Source: Natribacillus halophilus (GTDB lineage: Bacteria; Bacillota; Bacilli; Bacillales; Marinococcaceae). Taken from it: a DNA stretch of 61,956 nucleotides. Numbering within the stretch: position 1 is the stretch's first letter; the number at the start of each line of letters is the position of its first letter. The stretch is taken from NCBI RefSeq assembly GCF_900100185.1, contig NZ_FNEN01000015.1, positions 1 to 61,956 of the forward strand, in the 5' to 3' direction. This document shows, piece by piece, positions 16,054 to 23,381 of the stretch. The position numbers were made by a program, and so were the translations under genes. The notes under the pieces are model-generated. The model ran no database searches and was not told the origin of the DNA. It saw only the letters and a program-made list of their open reading frames with translations.

Positions 16054-16874
16054 CAGAAGAAGCCAGGGAAGAAACAGTGGAAACGCCAGGTGAAGACAAT
16101 GCCAATACGATCGTCAGTTATAAAAATGTAAAGAAGGCTTTCGGTGATACGGTCGTCTTAAACGATCTTAACCTCAATGTGAACCAAGGGGAGAAGGTGG
16201 CGTTGATCGGCCCGTCCGGTTCGGGGAAAACGACGATCATTCGCATGCTCATGACGCTGGAGCAACCGACGGAAGGGACGATCGAAGTCGATGGGGAAAT
16301 GCTTTGGCACAAGGAAGTCAAGGGGGAGTTCGTTCCTGCCGACGAAAAACATCTACGAAAAGTGCGGGGAAGTATCGGCATGGTGTTCCAGCAATATAAT
16401 CTTTTCCCGCATATGACGATCATGCGCAATTGTACGGAAGCGCCGGTGCATGTACTTGGCGTCGACAAGAATGAAGCGAAGGCAAGGGCCCAGGAAATGC
16501 TCGATAAAGTGGGCCTCGGCGATAAAGTTGATCAGTACCCTGCGCAATTGTCGGGGGGACAACAACAACGCGTGGCCATTGCCCGCTCCCTCGTCATGCA
16601 GCCGAAAGTCATGCTGTTCGATGAGGTTACCGCCGCCCTTGACCCGGAACTCGTCGGCGAGGTGCTCGAAGTCCTCAAAGATATTGCTTCTGAAGGGGAT
16701 ACGACGATGATGATCATAACCCACGAAATGGAATTTGCCCGTGACGTGGCCGATCACGTGTTGTTTCTCGATAATGGCAAAATCGCAGAGCAAGGTCATC
16801 CCCGCAACGTTCTCGAAAATCCGCAAAGTGAGCGTTTGCAATCATTTTTGGGAAGATTTATTGAAACGAATTAA
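16050..16874 (+). CDS. ehuA: Ectoine ABC importer ATPase EhuA
   Basis: A 274-aa ABC ATPase: Walker A GPSGSGKTT (about residues 51-59), signature LSGGQQQRVAIARSL, Walker B VMLFDEVTAALDPEL and the switch His in MIITHEME. The ~20-residue N-terminal extension (EETVETPGEDNAN) is acidic and atypical. The insert DGEMLWHKEVKGEFVPADEKHL between Walker A and Q-loop is a recurrent trait of EhuA proteins. It energises EhuC/EhuD. The start overlaps the ehuD stop by 4 bp. Confidence 0.92.
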   Translation: MTEEAREETVETPGEDNANTIVSYKNVKKAFGDTVVLNDLNLNVNQGEKVALIGPSGSGKTTIIRMLMTLEQPTEGTIEVDGEMLWHKEVKGEFVPADEKHLRKVRGSIGMVFQQYNLFPHMTIMRNCTEAPVHVLGVDKNEAKARAQEMLDKVGLGDKVDQYPAQLSGGQQQRVAIARSLVMQPKVMLFDEVTAALDPELVGEVLEVLKDIASEGDTTMMIITHEMEFARDVADHVLFLDNGKIAEQGHPRNVLENPQSERLQSFLGRFIETN

Positions 16875-16892
16875 CAAGGGGCAGTGAAAGCC

Positions 16893-17678
16893 ATGATTGA
16901 TGACGTAAGGAAAAAAAACCCGCTCATTCATTGTATCACGAATGAAGTCGTAACGAATTTCACAGCAAACGGATTGCTCGCCGTTGGAGCGGCCCCGGTC
17001 ATGACGGGTAATCATGAAGAAGTGGAGGAGATGGCCCAGATAGCGGATGGCTTGTTGCTGAATACAGGGACGTTAACGCCCTATCAATATGAAGCGATGC
17101 GCCTCGCCGGCCGGGCCGCTAACGAGAGCGGAACACCGGTCGTATTGGACCCTGTGGCTGTCGGTGCAACATCCTATCGCACGAGAGTGGTTAAGGACCT
17201 TTTGCAAGAGGTTACGCCAGACGTTATTCGCGGGAACGGCGGAGAAATTGCCGCGCTCATCGGCATGCATTCCCAAATGCACGGCGTGGAGGGACAGAGC
17301 GACCAAGCGGCGGAAACGTTGGCAAAAGAAGCCGCCAAAGTGTTGGGGACGACCGTTTGCGTCACCGGGGAAGTCGACGCGATCAGTGATGGCACACGGA
17401 CGTACCAAATAAAAAATGGACATGAATGGCTCGCGCGCGTCGTCGGGACAGGCTGCTTGTTGGGCGCTGTCATACTGGCCTACATCGCTTCCGGGCAGGA
17501 AAAGGGGATCGTGCAAGCGTCAGCGGCCGGTCTCGCCCAATATGGCGTCGCCAGCGAGGAGGCCTTTGCCCGAGCGAAGGAAGACGGGGTCGGCACCTTT
17601 CAACAACGGTTTCTGGATGCGCTCAGTTTTATGAACAGTACAGATGGTGAGAGGAAAAGTCATATCGTTGAGCCGTGA
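16893..17678 (+). CDS. thiM: Hydroxyethylthiazole kinase
   Basis: A 261-aa ThiM: NPLIHCITNEVVTNFTANGLLAVGAAPVM at the N-terminus, VVLDPVAVGA, DVIRGNGGEIAAL, and the anion-hole/catalytic motif VVGTGCLLGAV. The enzyme phosphorylates 4-methyl-5-(2-hydroxyethyl)thiazole in thiamine salvage. I chose ATG 16893; GTG 16884 is too close to the AAGGGG site. It follows ehuA by 18 bp, so it may be co-transcribed, though the functions are unrelated. thiE and thiD are not adjacent, and I see no TPP riboswitch. Confidence 0.92.
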   Translation: MIDDVRKKNPLIHCITNEVVTNFTANGLLAVGAAPVMTGNHEEVEEMAQIADGLLLNTGTLTPYQYEAMRLAGRAANESGTPVVLDPVAVGATSYRTRVVKDLLQEVTPDVIRGNGGEIAALIGMHSQMHGVEGQSDQAAETLAKEAAKVLGTTVCVTGEVDAISDGTRTYQIKNGHEWLARVVGTGCLLGAVILAYIASGQEKGIVQASAAGLAQYGVASEEAFARAKEDGVGTFQQRFLDALSFMNSTDGERKSHIVEP

Positions 17679-17683
17679 TAGGC

Positions 17684-17719
17684 AAAGCCGGGCCCTGTTG
17701 GTAACAGGGACCGGCTTTC
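17684..17719 (+). terminator. Terminator of the ehuBCDA-thiM unit
   Basis: AAAGCCGG-CCCTGTT and AACAGGG-CCGGCTTT form a long stem with single-base bulges. Confidence 0.8.
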
Positions 17720-17726
17720 GTTAGCC

Positions 17727-17837
17727 TCATTTGCCTTCGTTTGCAGAAAGTTTGAAGAGGATGAATGTCATGAGAATGCTCACTCCGACCAATAAAGCCG
17801 AGAATCCAATAATTGCAAACAAATCAACGGTTGCCAT
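17727..17837 (-). CDS. Small membrane protein, 36 aa
   Basis: The frame reads MATVDLFAIIGFSALLVGVS..., one membrane helix (residues 6-29), and a polar tail LSANEGK. AGAGGGATTTC precedes the ATG, which supports translation. It ends just before the thiM terminator, on the opposite strand. It resembles small transporter subunits such as MetS or KdpF only in size and topology. No partner is encoded nearby. Confidence 0.5.
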   Translation of the reverse strand: MATVDLFAIIGFSALLVGVSILMTFILFKLSANEGK

Positions 17838-18018
17838 GAAATCCCTCTTTCTTTTACGGAATTATATGTCTATTCCACTGACCGGTCATTGTAAAACATG
17901 AATATTCAACCTTTTTGAAATTATGCCAGGAATCGTACACAGTTCCGTTCCTTTCCCGTGTAATGTAGTGTATGATAATGTATATTTTAGTAATACTATT
18001 GGAGAGGAGGATGGATTC

Positions 18019-18321
18019 GTGAATAGATCATCGATTATGAAATGGATCACGGGTGCCCTGGAAGGGTTTTGGGCAATCCCCTTCATTGGCGGCACGATCA
18101 TTCTTTCTTTAAATTGGACACCGCTTATCATTATGTTGGTCCTGCACATTATTACGTTGCTGCTCAGTATCAGTGAAGGTAAAACCAAACACGGCAGTAT
18201 TCTCGGTATTATCACCTCCTGTGTTGGATTTATTCCCGGGGTAGGCTGGACGATGCATACGATCACAGCAATTTTGTTGCTCATCGATGCTTACCGTTCT
18301 GAAAAGGCGATTGAAATGTAG
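18019..18321 (+). CDS. Hypothetical membrane protein, 100 aa
   Basis: The start is GTG 18019, eight nt after AGGAGG. The longer frame from 17923 lacks a start signal. Four short hydrophobic segments surround ITLLLSISEGKTKHGSILG, and the sequence is Gly- and Ile-rich (VGFIPGVGWTMHTITAILLLIDA). It resembles small Bacillus membrane proteins of unknown function. A terminator follows at 18,322, so it is probably monocistronic. Confidence 0.65.
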   Translation: MNRSSIMKWITGALEGFWAIPFIGGTIILSLNWTPLIIMLVLHIITLLLSISEGKTKHGSILGIITSCVGFIPGVGWTMHTITAILLLIDAYRSEKAIEM

Positions 18322-18350
18322 ACAGCTGATCATTATGATCAGTTGTTTTT
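18322..18350 (+). terminator. Terminator after the 100-aa membrane protein
   Basis: CAGCTGATCA-TTA-TGATCAGTTG followed by TTTTT. Confidence 0.75.
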
Positions 18351-18402
18351 ACTTATTTTTTAAAAAGGTGTACGATGGAAAGGGATGGAAGAGGGGGAGA
18401 AA

Positions 18403-19266
18403 ATGCAATACGATACCATAGGTTTTAATGTTCGTTATTATCGTGAGATGAAAGGCTTGACGCAAAAGCAACTCGCAGAAGACATCTGCACACAGGCCCA
18501 AATCAGTAAAATTGAAAAAGGAGACATTATCCCTTTATCCTCCACCTTGTATGAAATTGCCAAAAAGCTGGACATTGATGTCAATTATTTTTTTCAGATC
18601 GGGGAGCACGAGCGGCTTGATTACATAGAAGAACTTAAAGATGAAATCCGGAAAAAAATTCGTGACTATGATTATAAGGATGCTATGGAAACTTTGCAAA
18701 GTCACGAAAAATTTTTTAACACTATTTATTTACAGCAGTTTCACTTATGGCACCTGGGTATTTGTGTTTACCATTTATACGGGAACTACAATAAAGCAAT
18801 GGAATATATCAACGAAAGTTTAGCCATTACTTATCGCGGAAGTAAAATATATACGGAACGAGAAATTGAAATTATGAATAGTATGGCGATCATCCAGTAC
18901 TCAGAAGGAAATTGCAAAGAAGCACATGAAAACCTTTTAAAAGCAATCAATGCAAGTGTTTTCGTACCTGCATTAAAACCCCATATTAAAGTTAGAATGT
19001 GGTATAATCTCTCTAACATTCTTACAATGGAGAATCGTTATAAAGAATCGCTGCAGGCAGCTGATCGCGGAATTCAAATTTGCGTGCGTGAAGAAATGAT
19101 GTATTTACTGGGGGAGTTACTTTTTCAAAAAGGGTTTTGTGAAAGGAAATTAGATGTTAAATTATGGAAACGTCACTTTGAACAAGCCATCGGTATATTC
19201 GAAGTGGCAAAGAAAGAACACCTTGCAGAAATGGCCAAAAAAGAGATGGAGCATAATAAAGAATAG
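18403..19266 (+). CDS. PlcR-like quorum-sensing regulator (HTH + TPR, RRNPP family)
   Basis: A 287-aa protein, the length of B. cereus PlcR (285 aa). Residues 1-62 form an XRE-type HTH (VRYYREMKGLTQKQLAEDI, QISKIEKGDIIP). The rest is a helical TPR region with NYNKAMEYINESLAI, EGNCKEAHENLLKAI and NRYKESLQAADRGIQI. RRNPP regulators bind short re-imported peptides in the TPR groove and then activate or repress genes. I chose the ATG at 18403 (GGGGGAG upstream); the ATG at 18385 abuts its site. Base composition is visibly more AT-rich than the neighbours, so transfer is possible. A PapR-like peptide gene faces it 40 bp away. Confidence 0.8.
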   Translation: MQYDTIGFNVRYYREMKGLTQKQLAEDICTQAQISKIEKGDIIPLSSTLYEIAKKLDIDVNYFFQIGEHERLDYIEELKDEIRKKIRDYDYKDAMETLQSHEKFFNTIYLQQFHLWHLGICVYHLYGNYNKAMEYINESLAITYRGSKIYTEREIEIMNSMAIIQYSEGNCKEAHENLLKAINASVFVPALKPHIKVRMWYNLSNILTMENRYKESLQAADRGIQICVREEMMYLLGELLFQKGFCERKLDVKLWKRHFEQAIGIFEVAKKEHLAEMAKKEMEHNKE

Positions 19267-19267
19267 A

Positions 19268-19297
19268 AAAAGCAAAGGGGGAGATCCCTTTGCTTTT
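19268..19297. terminator. Bidirectional terminator between regulator and peptide genes
   Basis: AAAAGCAAAGGG-GGAGAT-CCCTTTGCTTTT, a perfect 12-bp stem ending in T-runs on both strands. Confidence 0.85.
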
Positions 19298-19305
19298 GCA
19301 CGTGT

Positions 19306-19452
19306 TTAATGTGCAAATGGAAGACTTAGTGGTGAGACATCATGTGCGAAAGGCAGACCATAACTTTCCAATCCGGTCAGGGAACCTCCGAGACTAACAC
19401 TTCCAATCATGACCATACCGATGAGTGCGGATGCAAAGAGAGTTTTTTTCAT
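19306..19452 (-). CDS. PapR-like signalling peptide precursor, 48 aa
   Basis: The precursor starts MKKTLFASALIGMVMIG, a Sec-type signal peptide, and ends in GLPFAHDVSPLSLPFAH. B. cereus PapR has the same length (48 aa), a signal peptide, and C-termini such as ADLPFEF or SDLPFEH, from which the active 5-7-residue peptide is cut. Here an LPFAH motif is present twice, once at the very C-terminus. The start at 19452 has AAGGAGGT 8 nt upstream; the longer frame to 19521 lacks one. The partner regulator lies convergently downstream, unlike the same-strand order in B. cereus. Peptide export by Sec, trimming outside, and import by an oligopeptide permease are inferred from the family. Confidence 0.8.
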   Translation of the reverse strand: MKKTLFASALIGMVMIGSVSLGGSLTGLESYGLPFAHDVSPLSLPFAH

Positions 19453-19479
19453 TGCTTGCACCTCCTTGCCCCGTAGCAT

Positions 19480-19565
19480 AGTATAAAGAAGACAAGCAGG
19501 CAATTTTACAAGAGCCGCCATGAAACGACATTAAACCACATAAAACGTCCCATATCAAATATATG
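19480..19565 (-). promoter_or_regulatory. Promoter region of the peptide gene with CATAT-N5-ATATG palindrome
   Basis: On the minus strand TATACT (19480-19485) is a good -10 box. No good -35 lies at 17-18 bp (TAAAAT/GTAAAA), which suggests activator dependence. Upstream is the palindrome CATATCAAATATATG (19551-19565), a possible regulator site. It differs from the PlcR box TATGNAN4TNCATA. Confidence 0.35.
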
Positions 19566-19654
19566 TGTCGAAAAAGATAATTCCAGGCATAAATAATGAA
19601 AATTTTGTCTAAAAATATTTATCATGACGATCAAGGAGCAGCAACAATAGTTTA

Positions 19655-19752
19655 TGGCGCCCTAACGTAATGTGTCGGAAGCTGTTAGGTCGTCAACAAT
19701 GACTTTTGATGCCCTAACGCCTTGTGGCTGAGGTCGTTAGGTCGTCAACGTT
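19655..19752. repeat. Intergenic array of ~52-bp units (GTTAGGTCG family), 2 copies
   Basis: GTTAGGTCGTCAACAATGA and GTTAGGTCGTCAACGTTGG are spaced 52 bp apart, with GCCCTAACG in between. The array lies in the 465-bp gap between the peptide gene and the 3D-domain gene; the rest of the gap (19,566-19,654 and 19,753-19,917) shows nothing recognisable. Confidence 0.75.
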
Positions 19753-19917
19753 GGTGTTTATCACCTGCTGCTGTGCAATATATTGCTCCTAAGTCCCTCA
19801 ACACGCGTAACGATCCCAATAACCCTAGTTTTCAATGAAAAGACCGCACACGCAATATTGCAAAAAATGACAACAATCGCTAATCAGCTTTCATTCCGTG
19901 CTGATTTTTGTCCTTGC

Positions 19918-20946
19918 TTAATCCAGGACGGTCACTTCAACGTTTTGGCGGCCGAAGTTCATGGCTTCTTCTTTGGTGGGAACGTGCAGGTCAATTTTTT
20001 CACCATTGATGGCGCCTCCGGTATCCGCGGCGACAGCTTCACCGTAGCCTTCCACATGGACGGTGGTACCGAGCGGGATAACATTAGGGTCCACAGCTAC
20101 GACATTTGCGTTTCGATCGTTACGAAGGTCCGTGCCGTTTGCTGTGATGCCGGAGCAACCGTTACATTCAGCTGTGTAGGCGGTAGCCTCCATTTGATAT
20201 GTTGTACCTTCCGGGCTTTCGGAAGAAGATTCGTTGTCGTTGGACGTTGTTTCTTCCGTTGTTTCGGCACTTGCTTCGTCACTTTCAGTGCTGCCTTCGT
20301 CCGCGCCTGCTTCTGCGTTAGTCTCTTGTTCTACACTGGCTTCGTCAGCGGCTTCGGCTGTTTCCTCGTTCGCTGCCTCATCATCAGCAGCTCCCTCGCT
20401 CTCCGGTTCCTCTTCCTCTTTGGCATCCTCTGTCGTACTATAATACAGCGTAGAGAATGTCTCAGGACCGGCGAGGCCATCTACAGCAATATCAGTAGCC
20501 GCTTGAAAGTCTTTTACGGCATCATACGTTTCCTCATCGAAATAGCCATCTACAGATCCGTTATAATGCCCCGCTGCATCCAATGTTTCCTGCAGATCGG
20601 TGACGAGCGCATTTTCATCGCCTTCTTCGAGTGTTTTCAATGCCCCGAGCGTTTGTGGTCCGGCCAGACCATCAGCGAGCAGGTCGTTTTCTTCCTGATA
20701 ACTTTTGACCGCTTCCGAAGTGGCTTCATTATAGAGACCATCAGCTGAGGCTTGATCCAGGTGCCCTTCAGCAATAAGTAGATCCTGAAGCTGTTCAACG
20801 TGCTCATTCTCTATCCCGTCGGATAACAGTTCGTCTCCAAAGTCGCTGGCATCTGCCGCCATCGGTAAAAGAAGGAAAACAAATCCAGCTACCAATGTAG
20901 ACAAACCGTAATTTTTAACCCATTTAGGTGTTTGCATTTTGCGCAT
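19918..20946 (-). CDS. Secreted cell-wall protein: two peptidoglycan-binding domains + 3D domain (YocH-like)
   Basis: A 342-aa protein. Signal peptide (about 1-33, ending MAADAS), PG_binding_1 repeats at about 45-105 and 110-170 (DGLYNEATSEAVKSYQEEN; DGYFDEETYDAVKDFQAAT, each followed by DGLAGPxT), and an acidic Ala/Glu/Ser-rich linker at about 175-245. The C-terminal 3D domain has MEATAYTAECNGCSG and VIPLGTTVHVEGYG, with catalytic-type Asp residues in AADTGGAINGEKIDLHV. The 3D domain is shared with MltA-type lytic transglycosylases and YocH autolysins. B. subtilis yocH is controlled by WalRK; a palindromic TTGTACATATCTACAA stretch lies at 20,975-20,999 upstream, of unknown role. Confidence 0.9.
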   Translation of the reverse strand: MRKMQTPKWVKNYGLSTLVAGFVFLLLPMAADASDFGDELLSDGIENEHVEQLQDLLIAEGHLDQASADGLYNEATSEAVKSYQEENDLLADGLAGPQTLGALKTLEEGDENALVTDLQETLDAAGHYNGSVDGYFDEETYDAVKDFQAATDIAVDGLAGPETFSTLYYSTTEDAKEEEEPESEGAADDEAANEETAEAADEASVEQETNAEAGADEGSTESDEASAETTEETTSNDNESSSESPEGTTYQMEATAYTAECNGCSGITANGTDLRNDRNANVVAVDPNVIPLGTTVHVEGYGEAVAADTGGAINGEKIDLHVPTKEEAMNFGRQNVEVTVLD

Positions 20947-21064
20947 GTAGCAAACGCCTCCTCTTGGTAGAAATTAAAGCGTAGTTGTACATATCTACAA
21001 CCACTAGCATCCTAGCAAGCTTTGAAAAAGGAGGCAAGGGGATCACGGGTGATTTAAACAAACT

Positions 21065-21093
21065 GCAAACCCCCTGTAATAAAGGGGGTTTGC
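21065..21093. terminator. Terminator downstream of the AI-2E-family gene
   Basis: GCAAACCCCC and GGGGGTTTGC form a perfect 10-bp stem. It serves the permease gene on the minus strand, 70 bp after its stop. Confidence 0.75.
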
Positions 21094-21163
21094 GACAAAT
21101 TTGGCTGTAATAAACTCACATATTACGCTCATTTGTTGAGAAATGATGATCGAGCGCAACATA

Positions 21164-22285
21164 TCACTCTTTCCTGAATCCGTGGTAAATAAAATCTTCA
21201 ATCTCAGCGACAACGCCGATATCATTCAGAATAGTAATGATGACAAGGAGGGCGGGGCCTATAATCAAGCCGATGACGCCGAAAAGTTGTAAGCCGATGA
21301 ATAAAGACAGCAATACACCAAGGGCGTTCAAATTCATGCTGGAGGATAAAACTTTCGGTTCCAGGCTCTGTCTAACGATGACGACGACTATATAGAGAAT
21401 CGACAGAGCGATGCCCATGAAAATTTCTCCTGTAACAAAACTGTAAATTGCCCAGGGGATCAGGATGGTCCCGGTTCCCAGATAGGGAAGGATTTCGGCA
21501 ACCCCGATAATAATCGCCATCATGAGTGGGTTTTCAGTGCCCAGGATCAGTAATCCGATCAGCACAAGCACAGAAGTGATGAACATCAAAATCAATTGTG
21601 CGCGGATAAATCCGAACACCCGCACGCGCATTTGTTGGATAAACAATACGAATTTTGCTTGTACGAACTTGGGAATTCGGCGTTGCAAGCCAACTTTAAT
21701 CGCTCCCATATCCTTGCCGATAAAGTATACGGCCAGAAAGACGAAAATAATCACGAGCAAAAATGTAGGAATGGCCGTAAATATATTCCCCAGTCCGTCG
21801 GCAATCGTTTGGCCGAGATTACCTAAAATGTTTCCGATTTGATTGCCCAGCTGTGTAATGCCTTCCTGCATGGTTTGTTGTTGGGCTGCGGTTAGGTTAT
21901 CGAAAAACCCGGTCATTTCCGTCCAGATCGGCAGAATGGTTTCATTGAATATCCGCTGTAACTGTTCGGCGCCTTGCTCGATCCAACCGGGCAATTGTTC
22001 AGAGAGTTGCCGGAAACCGTAAATGCCCAGGAAAGTAAGGCCGGTAATGATACCGCCTAATAATGACATCCCGACGAGCAAAGATATAAATGAAGCCACC
22101 CCGGATGGAAATTTGAGTTTTATTTTTAAATATTTAAGAAGTGGCGAGAGCATCCAGGCGATGACTGCGGCGATGATGAAAGGATAGGTAAGTGTAAATA
22201 AATAGCCCGTAGCCCACAAGATGAGAATGATGCTCCCGATAACAATGACTGCTCGCCCAATAATGTGGGCATGTTCTTTTGTCAT
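21164..22285 (-). CDS. AI-2E-family transporter (YtvI-like permease)
   Basis: A 373-aa polytopic membrane protein of the PF01594 family. An N-terminal helix pair (FIIAAVIAWMLSPLLKYLKIKL) is followed by a long extracytoplasmic helical region (about 85-150), the family's IIIGVAEILPYLGTGTILIPWAIYSF, and a C-terminal LGVLLSLFIGLQLFGVIGLIIGPALLV. Family members include Na+/H+ antiporters and the proposed AI-2 exporter; B. subtilis YtvI and YueF are relatives. The substrate here is unknown. The ribosome site is weak (AAGGGCGAAA). It is probably monocistronic. Confidence 0.85.
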   Translation of the reverse strand: MTKEHAHIIGRAVIVIGSIILILWATGYLFTLTYPFIIAAVIAWMLSPLLKYLKIKLKFPSGVASFISLLVGMSLLGGIITGLTFLGIYGFRQLSEQLPGWIEQGAEQLQRIFNETILPIWTEMTGFFDNLTAAQQQTMQEGITQLGNQIGNILGNLGQTIADGLGNIFTAIPTFLLVIIFVFLAVYFIGKDMGAIKVGLQRRIPKFVQAKFVLFIQQMRVRVFGFIRAQLILMFITSVLVLIGLLILGTENPLMMAIIIGVAEILPYLGTGTILIPWAIYSFVTGEIFMGIALSILYIVVVIVRQSLEPKVLSSSMNLNALGVLLSLFIGLQLFGVIGLIIGPALLVIITILNDIGVVAEIEDFIYHGFRKE

Positions 22286-22392
22286 GTCGTTTTCGCCCTT
22301 TCCGTATTGATTGGGGCAGAATTGCTAACGCCTCGTCGTCATTGTTTGATTCGTATATCATACTACGCGTGAAGCTGCTCGTCTATGTAATG

Positions 22393-22414
22393 AAACCGGG
22401 GAGCTCCCCGGTTT
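22393..22414. terminator. Terminator between the AI-2E-family and arginase-family genes
   Basis: AAACCGGGGAG and CTCCCCGGTTT form an 11-bp perfect palindrome downstream of the arginase-family stop codon. Confidence 0.8.
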
Positions 22415-22421
22415 TGTACGT

Positions 22422-23363
22422 TTAGGATTGTCGCGATGCATGCCCGGCAAGGACATAAAGGACAACGGTAGAAGCAAGGTGGGACGACAAGTCGTTCGCA
22501 TCTTGCTGGGGATAGACTTCGACGAAGTCCATGCCGCATAAGCCCAGTTTCCCGAATTCGTGAATCATCGTCAATAACTCATAAGAGGATAAACCGTTGG
22601 TGTCAACGGGACCACCCGGATTAAACGCATGATCGAGAACATCGCTGCAAATGGACAAATAAACCGCGTCCGTGCCTTCGCTGGCCTGCTTGTAAATATC
22701 GTTTGCGAGGGCACGCAAGTCGCTGCCTTCGCGGACATCATTAATCGTGAGCGTTTTGGCCCCCGCATCGCGGGCGTAACGACCGCTCTCCGGCTTATTG
22801 CGCGGACCGTGGATGCCGACATGCAACAAACTTTCGTTGCGGACCGCGTCGAGTTCATAAAGTCGTGCGAAAGGCGTGTTGCGGGCATACTTATCCCCGT
22901 TAAAATGGGGCATATTGTCGTAATGGGCGTCCAGGTGGATGATGCCCATACGCTGACCCGGGTTCTGGTTACTCCACGCGCGGATAATCGGATACGTTAT
23001 GCTGTGATCGCCGCCGAGGGCCACCGGAAACGTTCCGCTTTCCCAAACATTTCCTGAAAACGAAGTAATGCGTTCCATCGTTTTGTCGATCTCGGCCGGA
23101 ACGACATCAACATCTCCCATATCAGCTAAATGTAAATGCTCAAAAACATCCATATGATTGAGTTCGGGAAGGTATCCACTATAGCGCGCTGAGGCCAGGC
23201 GCATCGACTTGGGGCCGAGCTCAACGCCGGTATAATCTCCCCAGGTGACCCCGCCTTCCCAGGGTACGCCATAGACGATGACATCCGCCCCGCGTGGTTT
23301 TTTATCGACAGCCCATGTTGATTCCAGAAAGGTGGGTGTATTTCCGTAAACGTAGTCTCTCAT
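22422..23363 (-). CDS. Ureohydrolase (arginase/agmatinase family) with altered metal site
   Basis: A 313-aa protein of the binuclear-manganese ureohydrolase fold. Ligand motifs GGDHSITYP (around 120) and LDAHYDN (around 146) are intact. The third motif, normally S-x-D-x-D-x-x-D-P, reads SICSDVLDHAFNPG: the first metal-ligand Asp is Cys and the Pro is His. Substrate cannot be assigned; agmatinase, guanidinobutyrase, formiminoglutamase and guanidine hydrolase share this fold. It lies 18 bp after lplJ, so the two are probably one operon. The start has GGGAGG seven nt upstream. Confidence 0.8.
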   Translation of the reverse strand: MRDYVYGNTPTFLESTWAVDKKPRGADVIVYGVPWEGGVTWGDYTGVELGPKSMRLASARYSGYLPELNHMDVFEHLHLADMGDVDVVPAEIDKTMERITSFSGNVWESGTFPVALGGDHSITYPIIRAWSNQNPGQRMGIIHLDAHYDNMPHFNGDKYARNTPFARLYELDAVRNESLLHVGIHGPRNKPESGRYARDAGAKTLTINDVREGSDLRALANDIYKQASEGTDAVYLSICSDVLDHAFNPGGPVDTNGLSSYELLTMIHEFGKLGLCGMDFVEVYPQQDANDLSSHLASTVVLYVLAGHASRQS

Positions 23364-23381
23364 AACTTAGCCTCCCAGTAT

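Noticed and set aside
16840-16892. TPP riboswitch before thiM
   Set aside because: thiM starts 18 bp after ehuA, and no THI-box-like sequence is present.
19783-20748. A 321-codon open frame on the plus strand
   Set aside because: It is antisense to the PG-binding/3D-domain gene. It has no ribosome site, and its Cys/Phe-rich translation is what an acidic gene's complement gives.
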